A DNA stretch of 64,000 nt from Candidatus Hydrogenedentota bacterium (GCA_029556545.1 JAKQEQ010000056.1:26951-90950); one strand, 5' to 3'; counted from the stretch's first letter, positions 1 through 9,173 are shown. The notes: generated from the letters alone by a model not told the origin. Numbers and translations: made by a program.

Positions 1-404
1 ATCTCCAGGGTGCGATACTTGTCGCGGCAGACCTCCGCGGGGCAGACCTCACAGCGGCAAACCTGCAGGGGGCAATCCTAGCCAGGGCGGACCTCCGCAG
101 GACGGACCTGGTCGAGGCGAACCTGGCCGATGCGAATTTGGACAGGGCGAACCTCACCAAGGCGGACCTTACCAAGGCAAACCTCCAGGGGGCGCATCTC
201 GCCGAGGCAGACCTCACTCAGGCAAACCTGACCGAGGCAAACCTCCGGGGGGCGCATCTGACCCGCACGAACCTCACTCAGGCGAACCTCGACGGCGCAG
301 AACTCCAAGGGGCGGACCTGAGCAGCGCGATCATCGTCGCGGCGAAGCTTGACCGAACGCTCCGCATGAACAAGAAAAGAAATCAATGTTTTAGATATAA
401 ATAG
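1..404 (+). CDS. Pentapeptide-repeat protein, 5' end outside window
   Basis: The frame is open from the left edge and stops at a TAG at 402-404, so the true start is not in the window. Almost all of the visible protein is tandem five-residue units of the A(D/N)Lxx type (ADLTK, ANLQG, AHLAE and so on), the signature of pentapeptide-repeat proteins, which fold as a right-handed quadrilateral beta-helix. Members have varied roles, including DNA-gyrase mimicry; nothing here points to one. A short basic tail (MNKKRNQCFRYK) encoded by AT-richer DNA follows the last regular unit, and IS21-type repeats begin 16 bases after the stop. The 3' end may therefore have been reshaped by an insertion. The family call is firm and the function unknown. 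Confidence 0.85.
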   Translation, partial: LQGAILVAADLRGADLTAANLQGAILARADLRRTDLVEANLADANLDRANLTKADLTKANLQGAHLAEADLTQANLTEANLRGAHLTRTNLTQANLDGAELQGADLSSAIIVAAKLDRTLRMNKKRNQCFRYK

Positions 405-964
405 AGTGTATGTGTGAGTAGCGGTCGAGAAGTCCGCGGATGGCAGTCCATGGGTGAGAGGCATGAGGGGTCCATTGTGCCGGTGTGGCTGCACCAGAAC
501 ATCATTCAGAGGGTCGAGAAGTCCTCTCTCTTGACTGCTGGTCGAGACTGACACCCTGCAAGTCTTTCGACTGGCGGCCCATGGGTCACCGGGACAGATG
601 CGCGCCTCCCTTGTCCCCGATCGCCACCTCGATGCCAACATGACGCCACTTCGGCACGGGGATCGGGGGTCGGGGGTTGCGCCAGACGTCCGCCGCCAAG
701 ACACGCAAGCGCACCGTGAGTACGGCTTCAGCCCGCTAGAAACGACGCGGGGACATCAGGGGGGCACTCTACCCTTGGCGCATCGAAGGGCGAGCGCATC
801 GGATGGCCGCCAAGGGTATCGCGGCGGCGGCTATTTGCGGACATTGGCGGCCCGGGCAGGCAATATGGCGATGCCGCCCGAAGCGTCTTGGCCGCGCTGC
901 TCCGTCCATTTTCCGCGCGATGCGCCGGACTGCTTGCCCCGCAAGGCCGACGACGGTCCGGGGG
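405..964. other. Gene-free stretch with IS-like repeats
   Basis: No convincing gene is seen here. The reading frames that cross it on both strands lack ribosome binding sites and recognisable domains. The left part (421-586) carries the IS21-type repeat copies listed separately. The rest, up to the stop codon of the minus-strand enzyme at 965, is GC-rich DNA in which I see nothing. Confidence 0.5.
421..586. repeat. IS21-type terminal repeat cluster (solo end)
   Basis: The 30 bases at 421-450 match 7661-7690 in 27 of 30 positions and in the same orientation. Within the cluster, GGTCGAGAAGTCC occurs at 423-435 and 512-524, and TGGCAGTCCATGGGT (441-455) recurs as TGGCGGCCCATGGGT (572-586). Several short spaced copies at an end are typical of IS21-family elements, where they bind the IstA transposase. 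No transposase gene remains at this copy, so it is read as a solo end or deletion scar beside the pentapeptide gene. Confidence 0.5.
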
Positions 965-3931
965 CTATGGAAGCCGCACAATCGCCGCCGACCACCCTTC
1001 CGCGATGCGCACCTCACTGTAGCGTTTGCCGTCCCGTTCCATCTGTGGAACCACGAAATCGGGCCTTTCCCGTCCCGTATCGTCGAAGACGTGCGCTTCA
1101 TGCCGCGACGCGTCGTTCCAACCGAAACTGCCGCTCTTCTTCGTGATGATCTGTTCGCGCCCAATGATGTATCCCTCGTGCAATTCGACGGGCGTGATAG
1201 GGAACATGTATTGCGTCAGGTGCGGGTGGGTCGGGGTGACCGTCATGTCGTTGTACCAATGGTAGACGCAGCCGTAATCGAGCGCGGCCAGCATCACGGC
1301 GTAGGCGTCCGTCTCGCTTTGTTCCGTGAGATGGTCACCGAGGGCGATGGGAGAATACAGGTGTGCCTGCGCGCAGTGGGTAATGCTGCCCGTCTCGACG
1401 AAGCAGGGGTAATGCAGCGCGGCCATGGCGCGCGTGAAGGGGACGCCGTTTCCGATGAGCGGCCCGCGTTTCAGGATGCGTCGCGCCAGCGCCACGCGCC
1501 ACGACTCTGACAACAGCGTTACGGACGACTTGAGGCGGTTGAGGGTGAAACGGACCGGGTCTATATCGCCTGAACAGCCGTCCCACGGTTCGCCGTAGTG
1601 ATACCCCCACCGGCTGTACTCGTGTTCGTCCCAATACACGCCATTCGCGCCGATTTCATCGAAGATGATGTCGATATTCTTGGCAATCGCCCGGCCATAG
1701 CTGTTTGTCTCCGTTGGAATGAAGATTCGGTAGTAGGATTCGCCGTAATCGGCTTGCGTGCCGTCGGATCGGAGCAATCGCGCGTCGGCATAGCGTTCCG
1801 GCGCCTCGTCCAGCACGTCAATGAAGCAATGGAAGTAGACGAGACACTGGATGCCCGAAACAAGGCCGCGCCAGCGCTGGAAGGAGGCCGTGTAGTTGTC
1901 ATGCGTTACTTCCTGGAACGAAGTGCCGTGCGTATAGTGGCCTTTGTAGCGCGGGTAATCGATGGATGCGCACGCGTATCGCACACTCTTGAAACGCAGG
2001 AAATCCGCTATCTGCCGGTCGGACCATGCGTCGGTGAGCGGGCCGGCGCGCAGGAAGGCAAAGCCGCCGTCGATCGTGAAGTTGGCGTCCGTGAGCCGCC
2101 GCGCCGCGTTCAAGAAGACCCAGTAATCCGGCGCATCGGCGGGAACAACGGCCCACTCCGCCGTGTACGACGCGCCCGGGCGCAGCACAAGGTTGTTGTT
2201 CGCGATACCGGCCTTGCCCTCCACCGCGAAATTGGCAATGTGCACGCGGAACACGTCGTCAAGCGGCAGCAGCCCTATTCCTCCTTGATCCGTCGCGGCA
2301 AACGTCGTCGGGTTCGATGGGTCGGCGCGCGACCCGCTGTTGCCTCCCTGTTCAAGTCCGGACAGCCACAACCTTCGCAGCCGGTCACCGAGCACGACGT
2401 GATGCCGGTGGATGATCGGCAGGTTCGCGTCGGTCTTGTTGGTCCAGGTATCTCGGATGACGACGGCCTCCGGGCCGCCTTCCGTTCGGCGCAGTTCGAG
2501 GGTGCGATCATGATCGAAGTATGAACACCCGCTATGCACCCACGCGCCGTCGGGCGTCGAGAACCGGCTCTCGATGCGAAACGTCTCGTCGTTCACGAGG
2601 ACTTCGAGGACGGCGTCCGGCGATTCTTTGACCTCGAATGCGACGGCGTGCGTGCGCGGCGCAATGATCGGCAGTTCTCCCGAGGGCGCCTTGGCCTTCT
2701 CCTTCGCGGCGGGCGGCCGCACGCGGAACAGCAACTGTCCGTTCGCGGCGATGAGCGTGTTCTTCACGGACGCCGGGGCCGCGTGTTCGACGACGAGCGC
2801 ATTTTCGCCCGGCCGCACCAATGCGGTGACATCCCACGCAAATGTACACGCCTTGACGCCGTCTAACAGGCCGTAATGCGGGTCGGCGTCCACGCTGGTG
2901 AAATCGGGCGCGTAGAAGATGTTGAACACGTTGCCGCCGCACGTCGAATACACGTCGCCCCCGCGCGCCTTCACGCGCGCCGGCTTGTTGGCAAGCATCG
3001 CGGCCATAACCGGCGCATCGTTCAGCGTCAGCCGCAACGCGCCGGCAAATCCCGCGGGGCGATCAAAATCGAGCCGCGCTTCCATGGACAGGATCGCCTG
3101 TTTCCCTTCCGGAACCCGCGCCACCGCGAATGTGCGGGATTGTTTGCCCCCTTGTTCCACCTGCAACGCGTCGAAGACACGCAACGGGGGATCAGCGGCG
3201 GGCGCGGCGCCGTCCGCTTTGGCCAGCACCGCTGGACGCAACCGCGCGCGCGTGAGCGCCCATTTCGCGGACGATGTCGTCATGAGCGATTCCTGCCGCG
3301 GTTCCGCGCAATCGGTGTCCGAAATGCCCACTTCAATACGAAGCGTGATGCCAATCTCCGGATCGATCACGCCAAGAACGCACCACGGAATCGCCGCTTC
3401 CAAGGCATAGCCCGATGCCGTCCGCCTGGCCGCCACCGCAATATCCGCAACGGGCGCGCCCGACGGGCGATAGATGTAGACCTCTGGCGGACAATCCACG
3501 AGCGGGTCGCCGGCGGTCCCGAAATTACCGGGACTGAGCGCAATCTGAAACTGGCCCGTGCCGAACGCGTCGCGCGCGGGTTCCAGGTCCGGTTGCGCGT
3601 CGATGTAGAGTTCCACGTGATCGCCTTGCCAGATACCGTCGCCGCGCTGCGTCTGGCGCACGTTGTCGTCCGTCACGTCCACCGCAACAAACAGCGATTC
3701 CGTGCGCCAGGCCAAGCGGACGTTACCGCTCAGGTCTTCGGGCGCGCGCCAACTGCTCGCGCCCCACACCACGTGCTGCGGCTGGTCGCGCATGATGACA
3801 TTCGGGACGACCGCCCATTCGTCGAGCACGCCGTCCACCGCGATAGGCGGGTCCGGACGAAGCGGTATCGCGATGATGTCAGGCGTCTGTCCGACAGTCG
3901 CAAGACACAAGCAAACAAATGCTGGAATCAT
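965..3931 (-). CDS. Secreted glycoside-hydrolase-like protein with CBM9-like domain
   Basis: This is a 988-residue protein from an ATG at 3929-3931, chosen because GGGAGGTGG lies about 8 bases upstream and a signal peptide follows at once (MIPAFVCLCLATVGQTPD). Residues about 25-235 look like a CBM9/DOMON-type beta sandwich (PPIAVDGVLDEW near the start, later LFVAVDVTDDN). A second beta-rich part covers about 240-420. The C-terminal half resembles a TIM-barrel hydrolase, with a YWDEHEYS segment that could supply catalytic acids and further aromatic/acidic loops. It probably acts on polysaccharide outside the cytoplasm. It diverges from the PD40/haem gene across 255 bases. I cannot name a GH family; the catalytic assignment is inference. 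Confidence 0.7.
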   Translation of the reverse strand: MIPAFVCLCLATVGQTPDIIAIPLRPDPPIAVDGVLDEWAVVPNVIMRDQPQHVVWGASSWRAPEDLSGNVRLAWRTESLFVAVDVTDDNVRQTQRGDGIWQGDHVELYIDAQPDLEPARDAFGTGQFQIALSPGNFGTAGDPLVDCPPEVYIYRPSGAPVADIAVAARRTASGYALEAAIPWCVLGVIDPEIGITLRIEVGISDTDCAEPRQESLMTTSSAKWALTRARLRPAVLAKADGAAPAADPPLRVFDALQVEQGGKQSRTFAVARVPEGKQAILSMEARLDFDRPAGFAGALRLTLNDAPVMAAMLANKPARVKARGGDVYSTCGGNVFNIFYAPDFTSVDADPHYGLLDGVKACTFAWDVTALVRPGENALVVEHAAPASVKNTLIAANGQLLFRVRPPAAKEKAKAPSGELPIIAPRTHAVAFEVKESPDAVLEVLVNDETFRIESRFSTPDGAWVHSGCSYFDHDRTLELRRTEGGPEAVVIRDTWTNKTDANLPIIHRHHVVLGDRLRRLWLSGLEQGGNSGSRADPSNPTTFAATDQGGIGLLPLDDVFRVHIANFAVEGKAGIANNNLVLRPGASYTAEWAVVPADAPDYWVFLNAARRLTDANFTIDGGFAFLRAGPLTDAWSDRQIADFLRFKSVRYACASIDYPRYKGHYTHGTSFQEVTHDNYTASFQRWRGLVSGIQCLVYFHCFIDVLDEAPERYADARLLRSDGTQADYGESYYRIFIPTETNSYGRAIAKNIDIIFDEIGANGVYWDEHEYSRWGYHYGEPWDGCSGDIDPVRFTLNRLKSSVTLLSESWRVALARRILKRGPLIGNGVPFTRAMAALHYPCFVETGSITHCAQAHLYSPIALGDHLTEQSETDAYAVMLAALDYGCVYHWYNDMTVTPTHPHLTQYMFPITPVELHEGYIIGREQIITKKSGSFGWNDASRHEAHVFDDTGRERPDFVVPQMERDGKRYSEVRIAEGWSAAIVRLP

Positions 3932-4186
3932 CACACATCCACCTCCCGCCTTCCGGTCAGGTTCACGAATGGTTCCTGACCACCATGGCCACGTTTTCCG
4001 GGCGCCGCGGCAACCGTTCACACGAGAATACCACGACCGGCGCGTTCCTGGAAGGCGTCTGGAGACTTTTTTCATGCCCGAGCGCGGGACTACGCGGCAT
4101 TGCGCTTTCACGCGGTCTGCGATAAAGTAGGACGCGAAGCAAGGAGTTTAGTGTTGCTTTGCACATGCAGGCCGGGGAGAACCGCA

Positions 4187-7105
4187 GTGAGAACATTCGC
4201 GTTGGCGCTGTTCCTGGTTGCGTTGTTCGGGGTACGGGGGGCCGAGGGGGCCGCCGTTGAAGCGGACATGGCGGCCACGGTCGGACAGGCGGGGCCCGCC
4301 GCGCCCGCCTTCGACGTGGCGCAAGTATTGCTCTGCGGCGATCTCGCGCCCGTCCCGAGTATGGCTGTCTGTGGGTTCTCGTTGATCGCGGGTGAATCGG
4401 GGCCGCAGGTGGCCTCGCTGGGCCGCGACGCATTTGCTGCGTGCATTCGGGAAGGGGAAAGGGTTGATATCGAGGTCCCGCTGACGGGCTTCATGTCCGG
4501 GGCGAGGCTGCAGGCGGCGGTTAGCGTCCTGAAAGGGGGCACTGCGCAGGCCGGGCTTTCGCTGGATGCTGCGCCGGCGCTTCGACAGATCGCCTCGGGG
4601 GAAACGGTTATTCTGGAAGCGCGCGCGGACGCAACTGCGACGGAAGGGCGGATCCGTATCGTGGTCGTGGGAGGCCCGGGTGAATCGGTGGTGCGCTGGC
4701 GCCAAGTCCGGCTTATTCAGGGACAAGACGCCCGGCCGGTTCCGGTGCTGCCCGCGCCGCCGGAGGACGAAGTGTTTCCGCCGCCGGTCTTGCCTGACTT
4801 GCGCCCCGGAATGGAGGGCGTGCTGATCGAATGGGATTGGCGCATGCGGGACGGCATCAGCACGGAACGGGAGCCGACGCCTTACGCGCGGGCCATTGAA
4901 CGCACGTTGCGGCAGGGCAACGCGCTTATCGCGAGCCTGATCGCGGACCATGTCGCGCTGGATGACGCACTGCCGCCATGGCGCGCGCTGGAAGAAGAGT
5001 TCGCCGGTCTCTCCGCCGCGGCGCCGCCCAACGACGACCCACGCTGGGAAGCGGTGTGGGTGAAGACCCACGAATTGCGCCGGTCGATCATGTTCTTGAA
5101 CCCGATCGCGCGGACCGGCCCGCTGGTTTTCGCGAAACACGCGCATTCCGTTTTCAGCCACCAATTGACGCAGTACTACGGGCGCCTTGCGCGCCCGGGC
5201 GGCGGGATTTTCGTGCTTGAGAAGCCGGGCGAATCCATGATGTGCCGCCCGCTGACGTCCGGGCAGCTTCCCGAGGGCAGTTACATGCAGCCTGAAACGA
5301 CCCACGACGGCGACCGCATTCTGTTTGCCTTCTGCGATGCGCCCTCCGTGCCGACTTGGGACGATATAGAAGCCTATCGAGGCCGATACTACCATTTGTA
5401 CGAAGTACGCCGGGACGGTTCGGGGCTGCGGCAGTTGACGGACGGACCGTACGACGACTTCTCCCCGCGTGAACTGCCGGACGGGAAGATCGTCTTCATC
5501 TCGACGCGGCGCGGCGGTTTTCATCGGTGCGGGCGCGGTCCATGCGATGTGTATACGCTCGCGCTGGCCGAGGCGGACGGAACGAACCCGCGCACGATTT
5601 CGTACCATGAGACCCAGGAGTGGGATCCGGCAGTGCTTGCCGACGGGCGGATCATCTACACGCGATGGGATTATGTGGACCGGAATGCGGTGCACTATCA
5701 GCAACTCTGGACGGCAAGGCCGGACGGTTCCGCGCCCGCCGCCTATTACGGTAACAACACGTTCAATCCCGTGGGCGTGTGGGAAGCGCGGCAAGTGCCG
5801 GGTTCGCCCTTGATTATGGCCACGGCGGCGGCGCATCACGCGATGACGGCGGGATCGATCATCCTGGTGGACAGGTCCAGGGGCGTGGACGGCCAGGAGC
5901 CGCTGCGGCGCTTGACGCCGGATGCGCCATTCCCGGAGAGCGAGACCATCGTCGCGCCCGCCAATTGGCACGCGCCGGGCAGCCCGAAGGAGTATGCGAC
6001 GCCGGAAGAGGCGCGGCGATGGCCCGGTCACTGCTACCGGTCGCCGTATCCCCTGTCGGAGACGGTTTTCCTGGCGGCCTACAGTTTCGATCCGCTGCTC
6101 GGCGAGCCGGTGGCGAACAAGGCGAACATGTTCGGCCTGTACATGGCGGACGCCTTCGGCAATCGCGAGCTCGTGTACCGCGATCTCGATATTTCGAGCC
6201 TGTGGCCGGCGCCGCTGCGGCCGCGTCCGAGGCCGGGGGTCCTGCCGCCGATCCGCGACGATCAGCTTGCCGCCGAGGGGCTGGTCTACATGCAGGACGT
6301 TTACGCCGGCAACTATGACCTGCCCGAGGGATCGGTGAAGCGCTTGCGCATCGTGCAGGTGCTGCCGAAGACCACATGGCACGCGAACGACCCGACGGTC
6401 GGTCTGGCGAATGCCTCGCCCGGAAAGCAGGTATTGGGCACGGTGCCCGTGGAGGCGGACGGTTCCGCGTGCTTCTATGCGCCCGCGCACATCCCGATCA
6501 GCTTCCAGGCCTTGGACGAACTGGGCCGCGCCGTGCAGACCATGCGGAGCCTGACCTATCTCCAGCCGGGGGAGCGGGTGTCGTGTGTGGGGTGTCACGA
6601 GCCGCGCCTGAGCGCGGCGCCCTCCTCGCGCGCCGCGCTGGCCGCGCGACGCCCGCCTTCGCGGATCGCGCCGGGACCCGACGGATCAAACCCGCTGAGC
6701 TATCCGCTGCTGGTGCAACCGGTACTCGACCGACACTGCGTGCGCTGTCACGGCGGCGAGACGCCATCGGGTCCCGGAGGGCAGCCGGTGGTGCTGACCG
6801 GCGACCCGGAAGGACGCTACACGAGGTCCTACAACGCACTCGCGCCGCGCGTGCCGTTCTCCTCTTGGGGCGAACTTGCCGCGAACGGCGAACCGGAGAC
6901 GCAGCCAGGCCGATTCGGCGCGCGCGCGAGCCGTCTGATGGACATGTTGATCGAAGGTCATCACGAGGTCCGTATGAACGCGGAGGAGATGGATCGCCTT
7001 GTCACGTGGATGGACGCGAATGCGCTGTTCTACGGCACGTTCGATCCGGCGGATCAGGCGCGCCAGCTTCTCGGCGAGCGAATCGCCGGCCCGGCGCTCA
7101 ACTGA
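4187..7105 (+). CDS. HzsA-like PD40 beta-propeller protein with two c-haem motifs
   Basis: This is a 972-residue exported protein. The GTG at 4187 gives a clean signal peptide (VRTFALALFLVALFGVRGAEG) behind GGGGAGA; a TTG at 4154 behind AAGGAG is an alternative start. The middle holds TolB/PD40-like blades (LTDGPYDDFSPRELPDGKIV and a DGRIIYTRWDYVDR blade). The C-terminal part carries CVGCH at residues 800-804 and CVRCH at 851-855, which are covalent haem c attachment motifs. This layout matches the large planctomycetal family related to the hydrazine synthase alpha subunit; true HzsA makes hydrazine in anammox bacteria. No HzsB/C, hydrazine dehydrogenase or other anammox gene is nearby, so a hydrazine role is not implied; an extracytoplasmic redox role is likely. 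The truncated Tat protein at 7158 follows by 52 bases and probably shared the operon. Confidence 0.7.
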   Translation: MRTFALALFLVALFGVRGAEGAAVEADMAATVGQAGPAAPAFDVAQVLLCGDLAPVPSMAVCGFSLIAGESGPQVASLGRDAFAACIREGERVDIEVPLTGFMSGARLQAAVSVLKGGTAQAGLSLDAAPALRQIASGETVILEARADATATEGRIRIVVVGGPGESVVRWRQVRLIQGQDARPVPVLPAPPEDEVFPPPVLPDLRPGMEGVLIEWDWRMRDGISTEREPTPYARAIERTLRQGNALIASLIADHVALDDALPPWRALEEEFAGLSAAAPPNDDPRWEAVWVKTHELRRSIMFLNPIARTGPLVFAKHAHSVFSHQLTQYYGRLARPGGGIFVLEKPGESMMCRPLTSGQLPEGSYMQPETTHDGDRILFAFCDAPSVPTWDDIEAYRGRYYHLYEVRRDGSGLRQLTDGPYDDFSPRELPDGKIVFISTRRGGFHRCGRGPCDVYTLALAEADGTNPRTISYHETQEWDPAVLADGRIIYTRWDYVDRNAVHYQQLWTARPDGSAPAAYYGNNTFNPVGVWEARQVPGSPLIMATAAAHHAMTAGSIILVDRSRGVDGQEPLRRLTPDAPFPESETIVAPANWHAPGSPKEYATPEEARRWPGHCYRSPYPLSETVFLAAYSFDPLLGEPVANKANMFGLYMADAFGNRELVYRDLDISSLWPAPLRPRPRPGVLPPIRDDQLAAEGLVYMQDVYAGNYDLPEGSVKRLRIVQVLPKTTWHANDPTVGLANASPGKQVLGTVPVEADGSACFYAPAHIPISFQALDELGRAVQTMRSLTYLQPGERVSCVGCHEPRLSAAPSSRAALAARRPPSRIAPGPDGSNPLSYPLLVQPVLDRHCVRCHGGETPSGPGGQPVVLTGDPEGRYTRSYNALAPRVPFSSWGELAANGEPETQPGRFGARASRLMDMLIEGHHEVRMNAEEMDRLVTWMDANALFYGTFDPADQARQLLGERIAGPALN

Positions 7106-7157
7106 TGATCAAGACGGACCATAAGATATCTGTTTCCAAATGTCAGGAGGTCAGCGG

Positions 7158-7697
7158 ATGAAATCGACGCGACGCGCCTTCATGAGAACCGGCGCGCTAT
7201 CGGTCTGCGCGATCTCGGCTCGTGCCGCCGCGCAGGGGCAGGCGGACCTCCCCGCGGAGATGCCGCCGCTCGATTACGGCCTTTCGTTCATCTGCCACAG
7301 CGCGGCATTCAATTCCGTGCGATTCTGGGTAGAGAGCCGGACCCGGTTCATCGACGACCGCGACGGGACCTGGATCGACTTTCACCAATGCGGCGCCTGC
7401 AAGAGCGAAAACACGTTTGCGGAGCGCGATCTGTTCATGGCGGACAATTACGATTTCCTGCCCGTTTTCGGCGGAGGCGACGTGCTCGTCTTCCGCCGTC
7501 CGGCGCGCATCAGCGATTGGTACCGCACCGTCAAGAAAACCGCCGAGCTCTGGGGATATCCGACGCTGAAATTACAAGAAGGCGCGCGTTGCGAGGAGCT
7601 AGCGACATGGGACAATATCGCGCGCGCGACCGCCGACGCAATCCCGATCGTATGTCTGCGGCGGTCGAGAAGTGCGCGGGTGGCGGTCCAAAAGTGA
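7158..7697 (+). pseudogene. Tat-exported protein truncated by an IS21-type end
   Basis: The start is the ATG at 7158, seven bases after AGGAGG, and the N-terminus (MKSTRRAFMRTGALSVCA) is a twin-arginine signal. About 165 residues of normal protein follow, including a HQCGACKSEN segment, but I recognise no family. From about 7655 the frame runs into the IS21-type terminal repeat at 7661 and ends in IS-derived residues (RRSRSARVAVQK) at a TGA at 7695-7697. The remainder of the gene is not found downstream, where an HYR fragment lies beyond istB, so the insertion was followed by rearrangement. It sits behind the PD40/haem gene as an operon partner. Confidence 0.7.
7661..7690. repeat. IS21-type element end
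   Basis: This 30-bp segment matches 421-450 in 27 of 30 positions. On the minus strand it reads as two short ACTT-type/GACCGCC units, resembling the multiple terminal repeats of IS21-family elements. It lies 124 bases beyond the istB stop, where such an element end is expected, and interrupts the Tat-exported gene. Confidence 0.6.
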
Positions 7698-7813
7698 AGC
7701 ACCCGCTGGATTCATTATGTAGGTGTTGATGCGGGTTGTCAAGGGGTTCTTGGGGGCTCTCTTCCCCTCTCTCCCTCCCCCTAGGGGGAGGCGGGTTTTT
7801 CTGGAGTTTCTTT
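7698..7813. mobile_element. Non-coding 3' flank of the IS21-type element
   Basis: This is the short non-coding interval between the element end and the istB stop. It is rich in CCCT and GGGG runs, including CCCCCTAGGGGGAGG near 7780-7795, which could pair as a short hairpin downstream of istB. No gene is present. Confidence 0.4.
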
Positions 7814-8575
7814 TTATTCTCTTTTCTTGCGTTTCTTGGCGCTTTTGAGCCGGTAACTCTCTCCATTGGCTTCGATGATGTGGACCCGATGGGTAAGCCG
7901 GTCGAGCAACGCACCTGTGAGTCGTTCGTTCCCGAGTATCTCGGTCCAGTTTTCGAAGGGCAGGTTCGTAGTGAGGATGACGCTCTGTCGTTCGTAGGCG
8001 CGGCTGAGCGCTTCGAAGAGGAGTTCGGCGCCGGTCTTGGAAAAGGGAACATAGCCGAATTCGTCGAGGATGAGGAGGTGGCATCGCGCCAAGCGTTTGA
8101 AGAGCCGTTCGAGTTGGCGGTTGTCGCGGGCTTCGAGGAGCTGGGTGACAAGCGCGGTGACGGTATGGAAGCGGACATGTTTACCCTGGGCGCAGGCAGC
8201 ATGGCCCAGCGCGGTGGCGAGGTGGGTCTTGCCCGTGCCGGGATTGCCCATGAACAGGATGTTCTCGCGCTCCTCGAGGTATTCGCCGCGCATGAGCTGC
8301 GTAATGAGCGGCCGGTTGATGGAGGGCTGGGCGGAGAAATCGAAGGTGTCCAGCGTCTTGAGGATGGGAAAGCCCGCGGCGCGGATGCGGCGTTCGGCGG
8401 CTCGTTGCTCGCGTTCGAGGCATTCGCGCTCACACAACCGGGCGAGGAACTCGATGGCGGCGTGGCCGTCTTTGGCGCAGATAGCGGCGACGGCCTTGTA
8501 CTCCCGTTTGATGGTCGGCAGTTTCAGAAGCTTGAGGTAATGATCGAGCAGCACCGTGGGGCGTTCGGGGTCCAT
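7814..8575 (-). CDS. istB: IS21-family helper ATPase IstB
   Basis: This is a 253-residue AAA+ ATPase that partners the IstA transposase and selects the target DNA in IS21-family transposition. Walker A is GNPGTGKTH (about residues 108-116) and Walker B is LLILDEFGYVPF (about 167-178). The IstB N-terminal helical part (DHYLKLLKLPTIKREY) and the C-terminal NGESYRLK motif are both present, and the length is normal. The start ATG (8573-8575) overlaps the TGA of the istA remnant, the usual coupled arrangement. The ATPase looks intact, but with istA reduced to its tail the element should not move by itself. Confidence 0.9.
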   Translation of the reverse strand: MDPERPTVLLDHYLKLLKLPTIKREYKAVAAICAKDGHAAIEFLARLCERECLEREQRAAERRIRAAGFPILKTLDTFDFSAQPSINRPLITQLMRGEYLEERENILFMGNPGTGKTHLATALGHAACAQGKHVRFHTVTALVTQLLEARDNRQLERLFKRLARCHLLILDEFGYVPFSKTGAELLFEALSRAYERQSVILTTNLPFENWTEILGNERLTGALLDRLTHRVHIIEANGESYRLKSAKKRKKRE

Positions 8576-8760
8576 CAGTTGAGCCCTCCGAGCAGGGCGG
8601 CATAGGCGCTCACGTCGGGGGAGTGCACAGAGATGCCTTGGAGGTGTTCGTGGCCGTCGAGCAGGAACGTCGGCGCTACCGGTCCTTCGTCCGGATGAAA
8701 TGGGTGGATATCCGGGAGCGGGGCCATGGTCTGACGCCAGTTGTCACGGTCACCCTCGCC
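8575..8760 (-). pseudogene. istA: istA C-terminal remnant
   Basis: About 55 residues ending in ISVHSPDVSAYAALLGG match the typical tail of IstA transposases, and the stop codon overlaps the istB start as TGATG. The catalytic DDE domain and the N-terminal HTH are missing. The frame instead continues upstream, without a break, into an unrelated HYR-type sequence. This is therefore a chimeric remnant and not an active transposase. Confidence 0.65.
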
Positions 8761-8979
8761 GCACACCTTTACCGTCACCGTGACCTCGCAGGTATCCGTC
8801 AGACCTGCGGCGTCTGTCGCAGTAAGCGTGACCGCGCTATCCGTCGAGATCATCGTGCCGCCTGGCGGGGTCTGAGTGATGACCGGTACGCCACAGTTCT
8901 CCGTGGCCACTACCTGACCCGTCAGATCGGGCAACGCCGCCTCGCAGTTCCCGTCCAGGCTCAACGGACTCTGATACAA
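8761..8979 (-). pseudogene. HYR-domain fragment fused to the istA remnant
   Basis: Roughly 72 residues show the HYR/Ig-like pattern of secreted adhesin-type proteins (NCGVPVITQTPPGGTMIS, then VTLTATDAAGLTDTCEVTV). It is about one HYR unit, cut at both sides: the left side joins the istA tail in frame near 8760, and to the right no signal peptide or earlier domain is found. I read it as debris from a surface-protein gene joined by an IS-mediated deletion. Confidence 0.55.
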
Positions 8980-9038
8980 TTGGCCGCCTCGGTTAATGTG
9001 CCGTTACCCCTCCCAGGGGCCCGATATTGGCCCGGGGT

Positions 9039-9055
9039 CTTACGCGACGCGTAAG
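9039..9055. promoter_or_regulatory. Perfect 17-bp palindrome upstream of the sigma54 activator gene
   Basis: CTTACGCGACGCGTAAG has two perfect 8-bp arms around one central base, 119 bases before the start at 9174. Its size and symmetry suit a dimeric repressor or activator site. The regulator is unknown. Confidence 0.4.
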
Positions 9056-9117
9056 TGACGCATGGTACTGTCAGGGGAGTCGGCCAAGACGAGGCAAGCC
9101 GCGGGGGGACAAGGGGG

Positions 9118-9123
9118 TATAAT
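9118..9123 (+). promoter_or_regulatory. Possible -10 element
   Basis: A perfect TATAAT lies 50 bases upstream of the start at 9174. No good -35 box is found 16-18 bases before it, so a promoter here would probably need an activator, possibly through the palindrome at 9039-9055. Confidence 0.3.
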
Positions 9124-9173
9124 GAGGCCGTGTCGGGAACCTCTGTCATGATATCGGCCGCGGAGTCGGGCAT

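Noticed and set aside
598..1510. Plus-strand open frames opposite and upstream of the GH-like gene
   Set aside because: No ribosome site, no domain, and antisense-type amino-acid composition.
4148..6598. An 816-residue open frame on the minus strand
   Set aside because: It lies wholly opposite the PD40/haem gene, is rich in Arg/Pro/His as expected of a GC-rich antisense frame, and has no domain or ribosome site.
7388..7729. Plus-strand frame overlapping the truncated Tat gene in another frame
   Set aside because: It is a frame shadow rich in Arg without a start signal; the 7158 frame has the ribosome site and Tat signal.
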